Translations under genes and position numbers: made by a program
Part shown: piece after piece, positions 16,586 to 24,072 of the stretch
Layout of the letters: every line of letters begins with the position of its first letter
Numbering within the stretch: the first letter of the stretch is position 1
Origin: Lentimicrobiaceae bacterium
GTDB taxonomy: Bacteria; Bacteroidota; Bacteroidia; Bacteroidales; JAGONC01
NCBI GenBank assembly: GCA_017993235.1
Contig: JAGONC010000026.1
Span: forward strand, 1-49,262
Direction: 5' to 3'
Length of the DNA stretch: 49,262 nt
Notes under the pieces: model-generated
Seen by the model: the letters and a program-made list of their open reading frames with translations, nothing else
The model's database searches: none
Told to the model about the DNA's origin: nothing

Positions 16586-17527
16586 TCAGTGAATATCGAG
16601 TCCGTGCAGCATCCAGATGGCATGCTGCAAGGTTTTCATGATTTCCTCCATGTATTCCGATACTGCTCTTACGCTGCCGGGCAGGGTAAAGACCAGCGTA
16701 CCACCGATGATCCCGGCAACCCCTCTCGATAACAGCGCATTGGGCTTATCCGTACCGTATTTTACGCGTATCATCTCCATGATACCGGGTAATTGCCTGT
16801 CCAGCCTGGGCATAATAACATCCGGGGTAATATCGCGGGGTCCGATTCCTGTTCCTCCGGTGGTAATGAGGATATCCACACGCTTTTCTTCTGCTTCGGT
16901 GAGGAGCTCCCCAAGCGTGCTGGCACAGTCAGGTATGATCCTGTGGGTGATGCTACAGGATTTGTGACTGCTTTGGAAAAAATCTTCCATAAGCACGGTG
17001 ATCCTTGGCCCGCTTCGGTCATCGTATTCCCCTCTGCTTGCCCTGTCACTCAGGGTAATTACCCAAACCTGATAGGTATAGGGCAGGTAGGCAATTGCCG
17101 TTCCTTTATGCACCTTCCCTTCCCTGATCACCCGTGTAAAAATCCCTTCCTGTGGCATCACGCAATTTCCGACCTCCTGGAATATGGCACAGCTCTTGCC
17201 ATGGCACTCCTTTCCAATCTGGGTGATCTCAAGTTCAGCATCTCCGATGGTTAAACGATCCAGCGGTGACATTTCGTAAAGGATTTTACCATGGGTAGTG
17301 ATGTTCTCAGCAAATTCCCCAGGCAGGATCTCCCGGCCCAGTATCTTTTGGAATTTTGCGATGCTTTCTTCACCCAATAGGCTGACCTGCCGGTTCCAGT
17401 CACCTGCATGGGCATCGCCCTCCACACCCATCGAACCAATACAGATTTCATCCATGGGTACCTTTACCGTTCCTTTTTTTTCCGAGATATTTACAGATAC
17501 CACTTCAAACATTTCTCTTGCAGGCAT
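16586..17527 (-). CDS. MOSC domain fused to MogA/MoaB-type molybdopterin adenylyltransferase domain
   Basis: A 313-residue two-domain protein. Residues about 5-148 form a MOSC domain (GVEGDAHAGDWNRQVSL near 35-51, CHGKSCAIF near 108-116), which in MOCS/YiiM proteins carries sulfur for MoCo modification. Residues about 152-305 form a MogA/MoaB-type domain with TTGGTGIGPRDITPD (222-236) and LPGSVRAV (283-290), which adenylates molybdopterin before MoeA inserts molybdenum. The fusion joins early sulfur handling to adenylation. It is 20 bases downstream of moaC. An internal Met at residue 6 could be the start instead. Confidence 0.9.
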   Translation of the reverse strand: MPAREMFEVVSVNISEKKGTVKVPMDEICIGSMGVEGDAHAGDWNRQVSLLGEESIAKFQKILGREILPGEFAENITTHGKILYEMSPLDRLTIGDAELEITQIGKECHGKSCAIFQEVGNCVMPQEGIFTRVIREGKVHKGTAIAYLPYTYQVWVITLSDRASRGEYDDRSGPRITVLMEDFFQSSHKSCSITHRIIPDCASTLGELLTEAEEKRVDILITTGGTGIGPRDITPDVIMPRLDRQLPGIMEMIRVKYGTDKPNALLSRGVAGIIGGTLVFTLPGSVRAVSEYMEEIMKTLQHAIWMLHGLDIH

Positions 17528-17547
17528 TTACACTTATATTTTCTGAA

Positions 17548-18057
17548 TCATGATTGAATGTCTGTCTTCGTTTTTTTCACCAGCTTTATCCCGGTGATCT
17601 CCATTTCTTTATCCACTGCCTTGCACATATCATAAATGGTCAGCAGGGCAACCTGGACTGCATTGAGTGCTTCCATCTCAACTCCCGTCTTGCCGATGCA
17701 CCTGACCTCGCTCTCCACCCGGACTCCATTGACCTCCAAAATGGCCTTGACATCAACTTTGGTCAGCTGAAGCGGATGGCACAAAGGGATCAACTCACTC
17801 GTCCTTTTGGCTCCCTGAATCCCGGCTATTTCGGCTACCGTCAGGACATCGCCCTTTTGGATGCAATTTTCCCTTATTAACCTGAGCGTTGATTCCTTCA
17901 AATGAATAAAGCCCTGTGCCTTGGCAGTACGGAGCTGATCGGTCTTACCGCCAATATCCACCATATTGGCTTTCCCTATAGGATCTGTATGCGATAAAAC
18001 GTCCATCGTTTTGTTATTACATGGATTTAAAATCTCCCGTTCCCATACCAGTGTCAT
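17548..18057 (-). CDS. moaC: Cyclic pyranopterin monophosphate synthase
   Basis: It converts the MoaA product 3',8-cH2GTP to cyclic pyranopterin monophosphate, the first stable MoCo intermediate. The 169-residue protein has VDIGGKTDQLRTAKA (33-47), the loop LCHPL (92-96) and the catalytic Asp143/Lys146 pair in TIYDMCKAVDKEM. The first 17 residues (MTLVWEREILNPCNNKT) look unlike typical MoaC starts. An in-frame Met18 (18006) fits the family better, but the ATG at 18057 overlaps the moaA stop as ATGA, supporting coupling. The 20-base gap to the MOSC-MogA gene indicates an operon. Confidence 0.93.
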   Translation of the reverse strand: MTLVWEREILNPCNNKTMDVLSHTDPIGKANMVDIGGKTDQLRTAKAQGFIHLKESTLRLIRENCIQKGDVLTVAEIAGIQGAKRTSELIPLCHPLQLTKVDVKAILEVNGVRVESEVRCIGKTGVEMEALNAVQVALLTIYDMCKAVDKEMEITGIKLVKKTKTDIQS

Positions 18058-18854
18058 CCACCGGTGGTGTAAAATCTGCCCGAAAGACTGTACGTGCCGT
18101 GCTCAGGTTTTCCGAGGATCGCCATTTTCAATGCCTTCTCCGGGCCCAGTTGCCTGACATCAAATTCCAGGTCATTGAAAAGGCAGGGACGGATTTTACC
18201 GTTGGCAGTAAGGCGGAGGCGATTGCAAAGATTGCATTTCCCTCCTTCTCCTCCTTCAACGACACCATACTCTCCCGTGGCCAGATTCATGCGCCGGATA
18301 TACCGAACCTCCAGGCCCATCTCATCTCCAAACTCCCTGACGGATCTGGCATCCGGTTCCTCCGATGAACGGCCGGTCACACAGTTGATCTTGACCGGTC
18401 TCAGTCCTGCCTCCAAAGCAGCCATAATGCCTTTTAATACCCGGGTTATGTCACCCCCCCTGGTCAGTTGCCGGTAGCGATCAGGATCCAGGGTATCAAG
18501 GCTGATATTTATGCGGTGCAACCCAGCATCTTTTAACGGCCGGGCAAATTCTTCCAGTAGAATTCCATTGGTCGTCATCGACAGATCACGGATTCCCTTC
18601 AGCGATGAAACTCTGCTGACCAGCGACACTACCCCCTTTCTCACCAATGGTTCACCCCCTGTTATACGTATTTTTTGGATCCCGGATTCGATTGCGACTC
18701 CAACAACTTCTAAAATTTCCTCATACGATAGAATATCACTATGCTTCAGGGGTACAACCCCCTCCTCCGGCATGCAGTATACGCACCGGAGGTTGCACCT
18801 GTCAGTGACCGATATCCTTAAATACTGGATCGGCCTGTTAAATCTGTCGTACAT
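18054..18854 (-). CDS. moaA: GTP 3',8-cyclase MoaA, compact form
   Basis: Radical-SAM enzyme for the first step of MoCo synthesis. The SAM cluster Cys are C20, C24 and C27 in TDRCNLRCVYC. The second, substrate-binding cluster is C207, C210 and C224 (CNLCNRLRLT, then IRPC), and the protein ends in Gly-Gly as MoaA does. At 266 residues it is some 60 shorter than usual. The missing stretch lies between the VRYIRRMN strand and the C-terminal cluster, where the loop reads TGEYGVVEGGEGGKC. Since both clusters and the GG tail are kept, it reads as functional rather than broken. Its ATG overlaps moeA by 17 bases; its stop overlaps moaC. Confidence 0.88.
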   Translation of the reverse strand: MYDRFNRPIQYLRISVTDRCNLRCVYCMPEEGVVPLKHSDILSYEEILEVVGVAIESGIQKIRITGGEPLVRKGVVSLVSRVSSLKGIRDLSMTTNGILLEEFARPLKDAGLHRINISLDTLDPDRYRQLTRGGDITRVLKGIMAALEAGLRPVKINCVTGRSSEEPDARSVREFGDEMGLEVRYIRRMNLATGEYGVVEGGEGGKCNLCNRLRLTANGKIRPCLFNDLEFDVRQLGPEKALKMAILGKPEHGTYSLSGRFYTTGG

Positions 18855-20016
18855 TTACGATTTCCCCCTCATGAATCCGGATTTGTCCTGTTTCCAAAGC
18901 CATGATCCCATCCGCAAAAATATAGGAATGAATGTGTGCAGAACCATGATAGACAACAGGGTGAACGCGACCGTCCCTGACCGTCACCGGAAGATACGAT
19001 TTGCGATCCGATCGCTTTCTCGCAAAGGCTTCCGCCATGGGTAATCCAATAGTCAGGGGGCTGAATGTATGTCCCATCAGCTTGTAAAGCATCGGTTTGA
19101 TCAACAGCTCAAAAATCACAAATGATGAAACGGGATTCCCCGGCAATCCGAAAAAATACCGTCCATCTGACATCCCAAAAACAGTAGGCCTTCCGGGTTG
19201 GATAGCTATAGACTTGAATATCAATGTAATGTTCAAATCTGTAAGCACATCTGGCACATGATCGAATGCTCCCATGGAAACACCTCCGGTAAGTAAAACG
19301 ACATCCGAAGCTCTTTTAGCGTTTTCAAGAATACGCTTTAATGATTCCCTGTCATCCCTGGCGATGCCAAAATACGTACCCCGGATACCCAGTGCATTCA
19401 ACTGTGAAAGCAACTGGGATGCGTTGCTGTTTCTTATTTGCGACAACATGGGGACATGATCGGGTTCGACGAGCTCATCGCCTGTACTGATGACACCTAC
19501 CCGGGGCTGCAGATAAACAGCGGGGCTGACCCATCCAACCGATGCCATGACGGCTATCTCCTGGGGACGGATCAGGGATCCCGCACGGAGAACAACATCC
19601 CCCTGGTGAATATCCTCTGCACGGTAACAAATATTGCCTGCCGATTTCTCTTTGATAAACCTGATCCTTTCACCGGCTGTCACCATAGTATCCTCCACCA
19701 TCATCACCATATCGGCTCCCTCCGGCACAATGGATCCTGTCATGATTCTTGAACATTGTCCCGGTTGAATGGGCAATTTTGGAACAACACCGGCAGGTAT
19801 GGTTTCAATGCATTCAAGATCCCTTCCAAGATCAGCCCGCCGGCAGGCAAAACCATCTACTGCCGATTTATCAAAAGGAGGTATGTCGGTGTCCGAAACC
19901 ACATCTTCAGCCAGGATCCGGTGTAGTGCATCCTGCAACGGTAGATGTTCAATACCCGGTTCGTAAGCTGAACTCAGAACCCGATGATATGCTTCTTCAA
20001 ATGAAACCATTTTCAT
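18838..20016 (-). CDS. moeA: Molybdopterin molybdotransferase
   Basis: It inserts molybdate into adenylated molybdopterin. The 392-residue protein has the MoeA landmarks PPFDKSAVDGFA near 42-53, MTGSIVPEGADMVMMVED near 92-109, LLTGGVSMGAFDHV near 240-253 and FGLPGNPVSSFVIFELL near 293-309. It is read in the order ppk1, moeA, moaA, with a four-base ATGA overlap at the ppk1 end and 17 bases with moaA. An internal Met3 gives an equivalent start. The position downstream of sixA and ppk1 places MoCo synthesis in the same transcript as polyphosphate synthesis. Confidence 0.95.
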   Translation of the reverse strand: MKMVSFEEAYHRVLSSAYEPGIEHLPLQDALHRILAEDVVSDTDIPPFDKSAVDGFACRRADLGRDLECIETIPAGVVPKLPIQPGQCSRIMTGSIVPEGADMVMMVEDTMVTAGERIRFIKEKSAGNICYRAEDIHQGDVVLRAGSLIRPQEIAVMASVGWVSPAVYLQPRVGVISTGDELVEPDHVPMLSQIRNSNASQLLSQLNALGIRGTYFGIARDDRESLKRILENAKRASDVVLLTGGVSMGAFDHVPDVLTDLNITLIFKSIAIQPGRPTVFGMSDGRYFFGLPGNPVSSFVIFELLIKPMLYKLMGHTFSPLTIGLPMAEAFARKRSDRKSYLPVTVRDGRVHPVVYHGSAHIHSYIFADGIMALETGQIRIHEGEIVNVRQI

Positions 20017-22094
20017 TGCAAACTGCTGACCTTATCCGGAACTAAACTTTTAAAATATTCGTAGGTTTCAACCTGCGCACGAATCTTCTTTCGTGTGGAA
20101 TCCTTACGGTAACGGTTGGGATGATGGGCGCTGATGATCCTTGCCTTGCAATTGTCTTTCATCTGGATCTGGATCATGTTCATGAGCTCTTCCTGCAAAT
20201 GCCTGTCAAAAACAGGACAGGCGACTTCAATCCTGTGATCCAGGTTGCGTTGCATCCAGTCAGATGATGCAATGTAAAAAAGAGGTTTTTTGTCATTGCA
20301 GAAAATATAAACCCTGGAATGCTCCAGAAATTTATCCACAATGCTGAATGCTTCAATATTCTCACTGATCCCCGGGATTCCGGGTATCAAAACACAGATA
20401 CCCCTGACAATGATCTTAATGTGTATACCTGCCTGGCTGGCTGCGTACAACCGGTCGATCAGTTTGTCATCCACCAGGCTGTTCAGCTTGATGATGATCC
20501 AGGCGTCCTTTCCCCGTTTTATATTTTTTATCTCATTGTTGATCAGTCGAATGAATTCCTTTCGGGTGTCAAAGGGAGAGACGATCAGATGCTTGAAATC
20601 CGGTGGTTTATAACGGCTGTCCATCAGTCTGAAAACATTGTCCACGTCTTTTGCAATCTCCTGATTGGAGGTCAAAAGACTGTCGTCAGCATAGACCTTT
20701 GCCGTAGATTCATTATAATTACCGGTCGAAACATGGGCATAGCCAATCTCTTTCCCCTCCTCGATCCTTTTGATCAGGATCATTTTGGCGTGCACCTTGA
20801 ATCCAGGGATGGTGGGGATCACCCGGATACCTTCTTCCTGGAGCCTGTTCGTCCAGTAAATGTTGGCCTCTTCATCAAAGCGCGCCTGCAGCTCCATGAA
20901 TACCGTCACGGTCTTGTTGTTGCGGGCTGCATTGATCAATGCATTCATCACGATGGAGTTCTTGGCCACGCGGTAAAAAGTCATTTTGATGGCAACCACT
21001 CTGGGATCAATGGATGCTTCCCGCAGCAGATCAATGATATATTGAAACGACTGGTAAGGAAAATGCAACATGACATCCTTCTGACGCAGTATGCCGAATA
21101 TACTTTTATTCAGGGGCAGTTCAGGATGGGGTAAGGGAGGAGTGGGGGGATAGTAAAGATGTGGGGGGCCCACGCGCGGAAACGACATGAAGTCCTTGAA
21201 ATTATGATACCTCCCACCGCTTCGCAGGTTATCCTTTTCTGAAATCTTCAGCTTCTTGATCAGTTTCTTCAACAGGCGCTGCGGCAGCTTATCCTCATAA
21301 ACAAACCGAACGGGAAAACCTTTCTTTCGTTGCTTTACACTCTCGCTCAGCAGTTCCAGGAAGCTTTTTGAGATATCGTTGTCAATATCCAGCTCTGCAT
21401 CACGGGTGAATTTGATGGTATAGGCAAAGAAGGTATCATAACCAAAGATGGAAAAGATATCGGAAAGGCAGTACCGGATCACGTCGTCCAGCAGGATGAT
21501 GAATTCCTTGTTCCCTTCGCGGGGTAAGATAAGAAACCGGCTCAGCACATCGGTGGGCACCCGTATCAGCGCCTGGTTCTCCTCGATCGTCTCATCCTTT
21601 CGCTTCATATCCACCAGCAGGTACAGGGAACTATCCACCAGCGAAGTGCTGATGTTGATGTTGTTGATCATGATCGGCAGCAGAAGCGGACGGATATTCT
21701 CATTGAAATAATTCCTGACAAAACTGCCCTGTTCAGGATTAAGGTGGCTTTCATCGATCAGGTAGATGTCTTCGCGGGCTAAAGCCTTTACAATATCGCT
21801 GTACACCCTGGTAAAGATCTTTTCCTGCTCATTCACGATCTCGTCGATCTCCTGCAATATCCTGGCAGGATCAAGGCTGATCTTCACATTATTGTCCTGA
21901 ATGGTCAGCATCCTGCGCAAAGTTCCTACACGCACACGGAAAAATTCGTCCCGGTTATTGGAAAAAATCCCTAAAAACTTGATCCGTTCGATCAGGGGGG
22001 TACTCCGATCGATCGCTTCCTGCAGTACGCGTTCGTTGAAATGCAGCCAGCTGATCTCCCGGTTGATCATCCGATCTTCGGCAGGATTCATCAT
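20013..22094 (-). CDS. ppk1: Polyphosphate kinase 1
   Basis: It polymerises the terminal phosphate of ATP into polyphosphate, peripherally at the inner membrane. The protein, about 693 residues, has the four PPK1 domains. The N domain begins RMINREISWLHFNERVLQEA. The catalytic PLD-like domains include HVSTGNYNESTAKVYAD with the phosphorylated His and DHRIEVACPVF near the end. The frame is open to 22157, but the ATG at 22094 overlaps the sixA stop as ATGA and begins MMNPAEDRM close to the family start, so it is preferred; the 21 residues before it are unlike PPK1. moeA follows with a four-base overlap. Confidence 0.95.
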   Translation of the reverse strand: MMNPAEDRMINREISWLHFNERVLQEAIDRSTPLIERIKFLGIFSNNRDEFFRVRVGTLRRMLTIQDNNVKISLDPARILQEIDEIVNEQEKIFTRVYSDIVKALAREDIYLIDESHLNPEQGSFVRNYFNENIRPLLLPIMINNINISTSLVDSSLYLLVDMKRKDETIEENQALIRVPTDVLSRFLILPREGNKEFIILLDDVIRYCLSDIFSIFGYDTFFAYTIKFTRDAELDIDNDISKSFLELLSESVKQRKKGFPVRFVYEDKLPQRLLKKLIKKLKISEKDNLRSGGRYHNFKDFMSFPRVGPPHLYYPPTPPLPHPELPLNKSIFGILRQKDVMLHFPYQSFQYIIDLLREASIDPRVVAIKMTFYRVAKNSIVMNALINAARNNKTVTVFMELQARFDEEANIYWTNRLQEEGIRVIPTIPGFKVHAKMILIKRIEEGKEIGYAHVSTGNYNESTAKVYADDSLLTSNQEIAKDVDNVFRLMDSRYKPPDFKHLIVSPFDTRKEFIRLINNEIKNIKRGKDAWIIIKLNSLVDDKLIDRLYAASQAGIHIKIIVRGICVLIPGIPGISENIEAFSIVDKFLEHSRVYIFCNDKKPLFYIASSDWMQRNLDHRIEVACPVFDRHLQEELMNMIQIQMKDNCKARIISAHHPNRYRKDSTRKKIRAQVETYEYFKSLVPDKVSSLQ

Positions 22095-22588
22095 GTCAAC
22101 ATCCTGGGGTGAATCATAAAAAGTACTGCCCGCCTGGCTCCGGCGATCTCCTGCCATTGATGCGTGGAGAATTCGATTCCGACAACTGCAGATGTCGGTA
22201 ACCAGTCAAGCTGCTTACCGAGCAGAAGGCTGGCCAGTTGTGTCACACCTGGATTGTGTCCCACGATCATGACAGAATGGATTTCATCGGAGAGTCCCGT
22301 GAGTTTATTGAGCATCTGTTGCGTATCGAGATGGTAAATATCCTGTATGCGGGAAATATTTTCCACCGGATAGCGAATACCCTGCGCAATCAATCGGGCA
22401 GTTTCATAGGCCCTGACTGCCGGGCTGGACAGAATAAGGTCGACCGTTACCTGGCGTTCATTCAGATAATCAATCACTTTATATGTTTTCTGAACGCCCT
22501 TTTCCAGGAGTGGCCGTTCCTCATCCGCAAGTTCCGGTTCATCCCAGGATGACTTGGCATGCCTGACGATATACAGTGATTTTGTCAT
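22091..22588 (-). CDS. SixA-like phosphohistidine phosphatase (histidine phosphatase family)
   Basis: A 165-residue single-domain histidine phosphatase. The catalytic RHG-type motif is LYIVRHAKSSWDE near the N-terminus, followed by LSSPAVRAYETARLIA and VMIVGHNPGVTQLASLL with the second catalytic His. SixA dephosphorylates phosphohistidine on phosphorelay or PTS proteins in E. coli; the target here is unknown. The ATG at 22588 is preferred; a GTG at 22591 immediately precedes it. It begins five bases after glyA and overlaps ppk1 at its stop, placing it in one unit with polyphosphate and MoCo genes. Confidence 0.88.
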   Translation of the reverse strand: MTKSLYIVRHAKSSWDEPELADEERPLLEKGVQKTYKVIDYLNERQVTVDLILSSPAVRAYETARLIAQGIRYPVENISRIQDIYHLDTQQMLNKLTGLSDEIHSVMIVGHNPGVTQLASLLLGKQLDWLPTSAVVGIEFSTHQWQEIAGARRAVLFMIHPRMLT

Positions 22589-22593
22589 CACGG

Positions 22594-23874
22594 TCAGTAG
22601 GCAAATAACGGAAATTCCGACATCATCCGGTTCACCTTTTCCCTGACGGACAGGATCTTTCCTTCGTTCTCAAGATCAGAGATGACATCGTCGATATATT
22701 CCACGATCACGGGCATGTGCTCTTCCCTGAGCCCCCGGGTGGTAATGGCTGGAGTTCCGATCCGCAATCCCGATGTCTGGAACGGAGTCCGGTCATCAAA
22801 CGGAACCATGTTCTTATTCACGGTTATGTCCGCTTTTACCAGAGTGTTTTCCACCATACGGCCTGTAATCTGCGGAAACTTTGTACGAAGATCGATCAGC
22901 ATCAGGTGGTTGTCCGTACCGCCGGAAATGACGTGATATCCCTTATCCATGAAAGCTTTTGCCATGACCAGCGCATTTTTCCTGACCTGTTTCGCGTATT
23001 CGTCAAAGGCCGGGGTCAACGCTTCACCAAAGGCGACCGCTTTAGAGGCAATGACATGTTCCAGCGGTCCCCCCTGCACGCCCGGGAATACGGCAGAATC
23101 CAGCAGGGATGACATCTTGCGGATCTCTCCCTTTTTGGTTGTTTTTCCCCAGGGATTGTCAAAATCCCTTCCGATCATGATGATACCACCCCTTGGACCC
23201 CGGAGAGTCTTGTGGGTTGTCGAAGTAACGATGTGACAGTATTGCAGGGGATTATTCAATAGCTTTTTTGCAATCAACCCAGCCGGATGGGCAATGTCGG
23301 CGACCAGGATGGCCCCGACCTTGTCGGCGATCTCGCGCATACGCCTGTAATCCCAGTCGCGGGAGTAGGCGGAAGCTCCGGCCATGATCAGCCTGGGCTT
23401 CTCCCGTAAGGCGTTTGCCTCCATCTGGTCATAATCCACCGTCCCCGTTTCACGGTTCACTTCGTACGCAACAGGCCTGTAAAGAATTCCGGATGAGTTG
23501 ACCGGGGAGCCATGCGACAGATGCCCTCCGTGCGACAGGTCAAGTCCCATGAAGGTGTCTCCGGGATTCAGACAGGCAAGGAATACAGCCATGTTGGCCT
23601 GGGCACCGGAGTGAGGCTGTACATTGACCCACTCAGCGCCAAACAACTCCTTCAGCCGGTCAATGGCCAGCTGCTCGGTCTCATCCACGTTCTGGCAACC
23701 CCCGTAATACCTTGCCCGGGGATAGCCCTCCGCATACTTGTTGGTCATGACCGAGCCCATGGCTTCCAGCACCTGGTCGCTGACAAAATTCTCCGAAGCA
23801 ATCAGCTCAATTCCGCTTAACTGCCTGTGCTTCTCGTTCTCAATGATGGTAAATACCGCTGTGTCTCGTTCCAT
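22594..23874 (-). CDS. glyA: Serine hydroxymethyltransferase
   Basis: PLP enzyme interconverting serine and glycine while forming 5,10-methylene-tetrahydrofolate. The 426 residues are complete. The PLP Lys222 lies in [14 protein letters not shown], and the family motifs IELIASENF (22-30), [13 protein letters not shown] (47-59) and the HSGAQAN motif (88-94) are present. It is the first gene of the minus-strand series leading through sixA and ppk1 to the MoCo genes. A TAATTTTG promoter element precedes it at 23922-23929. Confidence 0.97.
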   Translation of the reverse strand: MERDTAVFTIIENEKHRQLSGIELIASENFVSDQVLEAMGSVMTNKYAEGYPRARYYGGCQNVDETEQLAIDRLKELFGAEWVNVQPHSGAQANMAVFLACLNPGDTFMGLDLSHGGHLSHGSPVNSSGILYRPVAYEVNRETGTVDYDQMEANALREKPRLIMAGASAYSRDWDYRRMREIADKVGAILVADIAHPAGLIAKKLLNNPLQYCHIVTSTTHKTLRGPRGGIIMIGRDFDNPWGKTTKKGEIRKMSSLLDSAVFPGVQGGPLEHVIASKAVAFGEALTPAFDEYAKQVRKNALVMAKAFMDKGYHVISGGTDNHLMLIDLRTKFPQITGRMVENTLVKADITVNKNMVPFDDRTPFQTSGLRIGTPAITTRGLREEHMPVIVEYIDDVISDLENEGKILSVREKVNRMMSEFPLFAY

Positions 23875-23921
23875 AATGCATTACTTAATTCAACATATCC
23901 TGCTTGATCCGCTTAAAGCAG

Positions 23922-23939
23922 CAAAATTACGAATTAATC
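23922..23939 (-). promoter_or_regulatory. Extended -7 promoter region of glyA
   Basis: On the minus strand this reads GATTAATTCGTAATTTTG. The last eight bases fit TAnnTTTG. The preceding 12-mer GATTAATTCGTA is shared exactly with the proS promoter region at 43842-43853, and TTCGTAATTTTG recurs at 38927-38938. It lies 47 bases before the glyA ATG. No -33 TTG was seen at the usual distance. Confidence 0.55.
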
Positions 23940-24037
23940 CCCATAACCCTGTGATTCACCAAATGAATTATATGTTCCCTGCTGAGTTTCAGAAGCGACA
24001 TCCAATATTCATTCGGTAAAGTCGTTATGATTCCGTG

Positions 24038-24045
24038 TATCTTTG
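24038..24045 (+). promoter_or_regulatory. -7 promoter element before the T9SS cargo gene
   Basis: TATCTTTG fits TAnnTTTG and lies 27 bases before the ATG at 24073. The 198-base region between glyA and this gene (23875-24072) otherwise holds only the opposing glyA promoter; I see no RNA gene or further ORF in it. Confidence 0.45.
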
Positions 24046-24072
24046 TATGATACAAGCTGAAATAGCTGATCC

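Noticed and set aside
18054..18854. MoaA as a truncated pseudogene
   Set aside because: Both Cys clusters, the internal frame and the terminal Gly-Gly are intact; the shortening is internal, not at an end.
20319..21134. A 271-codon plus-strand frame opposite ppk1
   Set aside because: Antisense shadow of ppk1 with no family signature.
23875..24072. A hidden tRNA or small RNA in the longest gap
   Set aside because: No cloverleaf or strong hairpin is visible; the two opposing promoter elements explain the conserved-looking parts.
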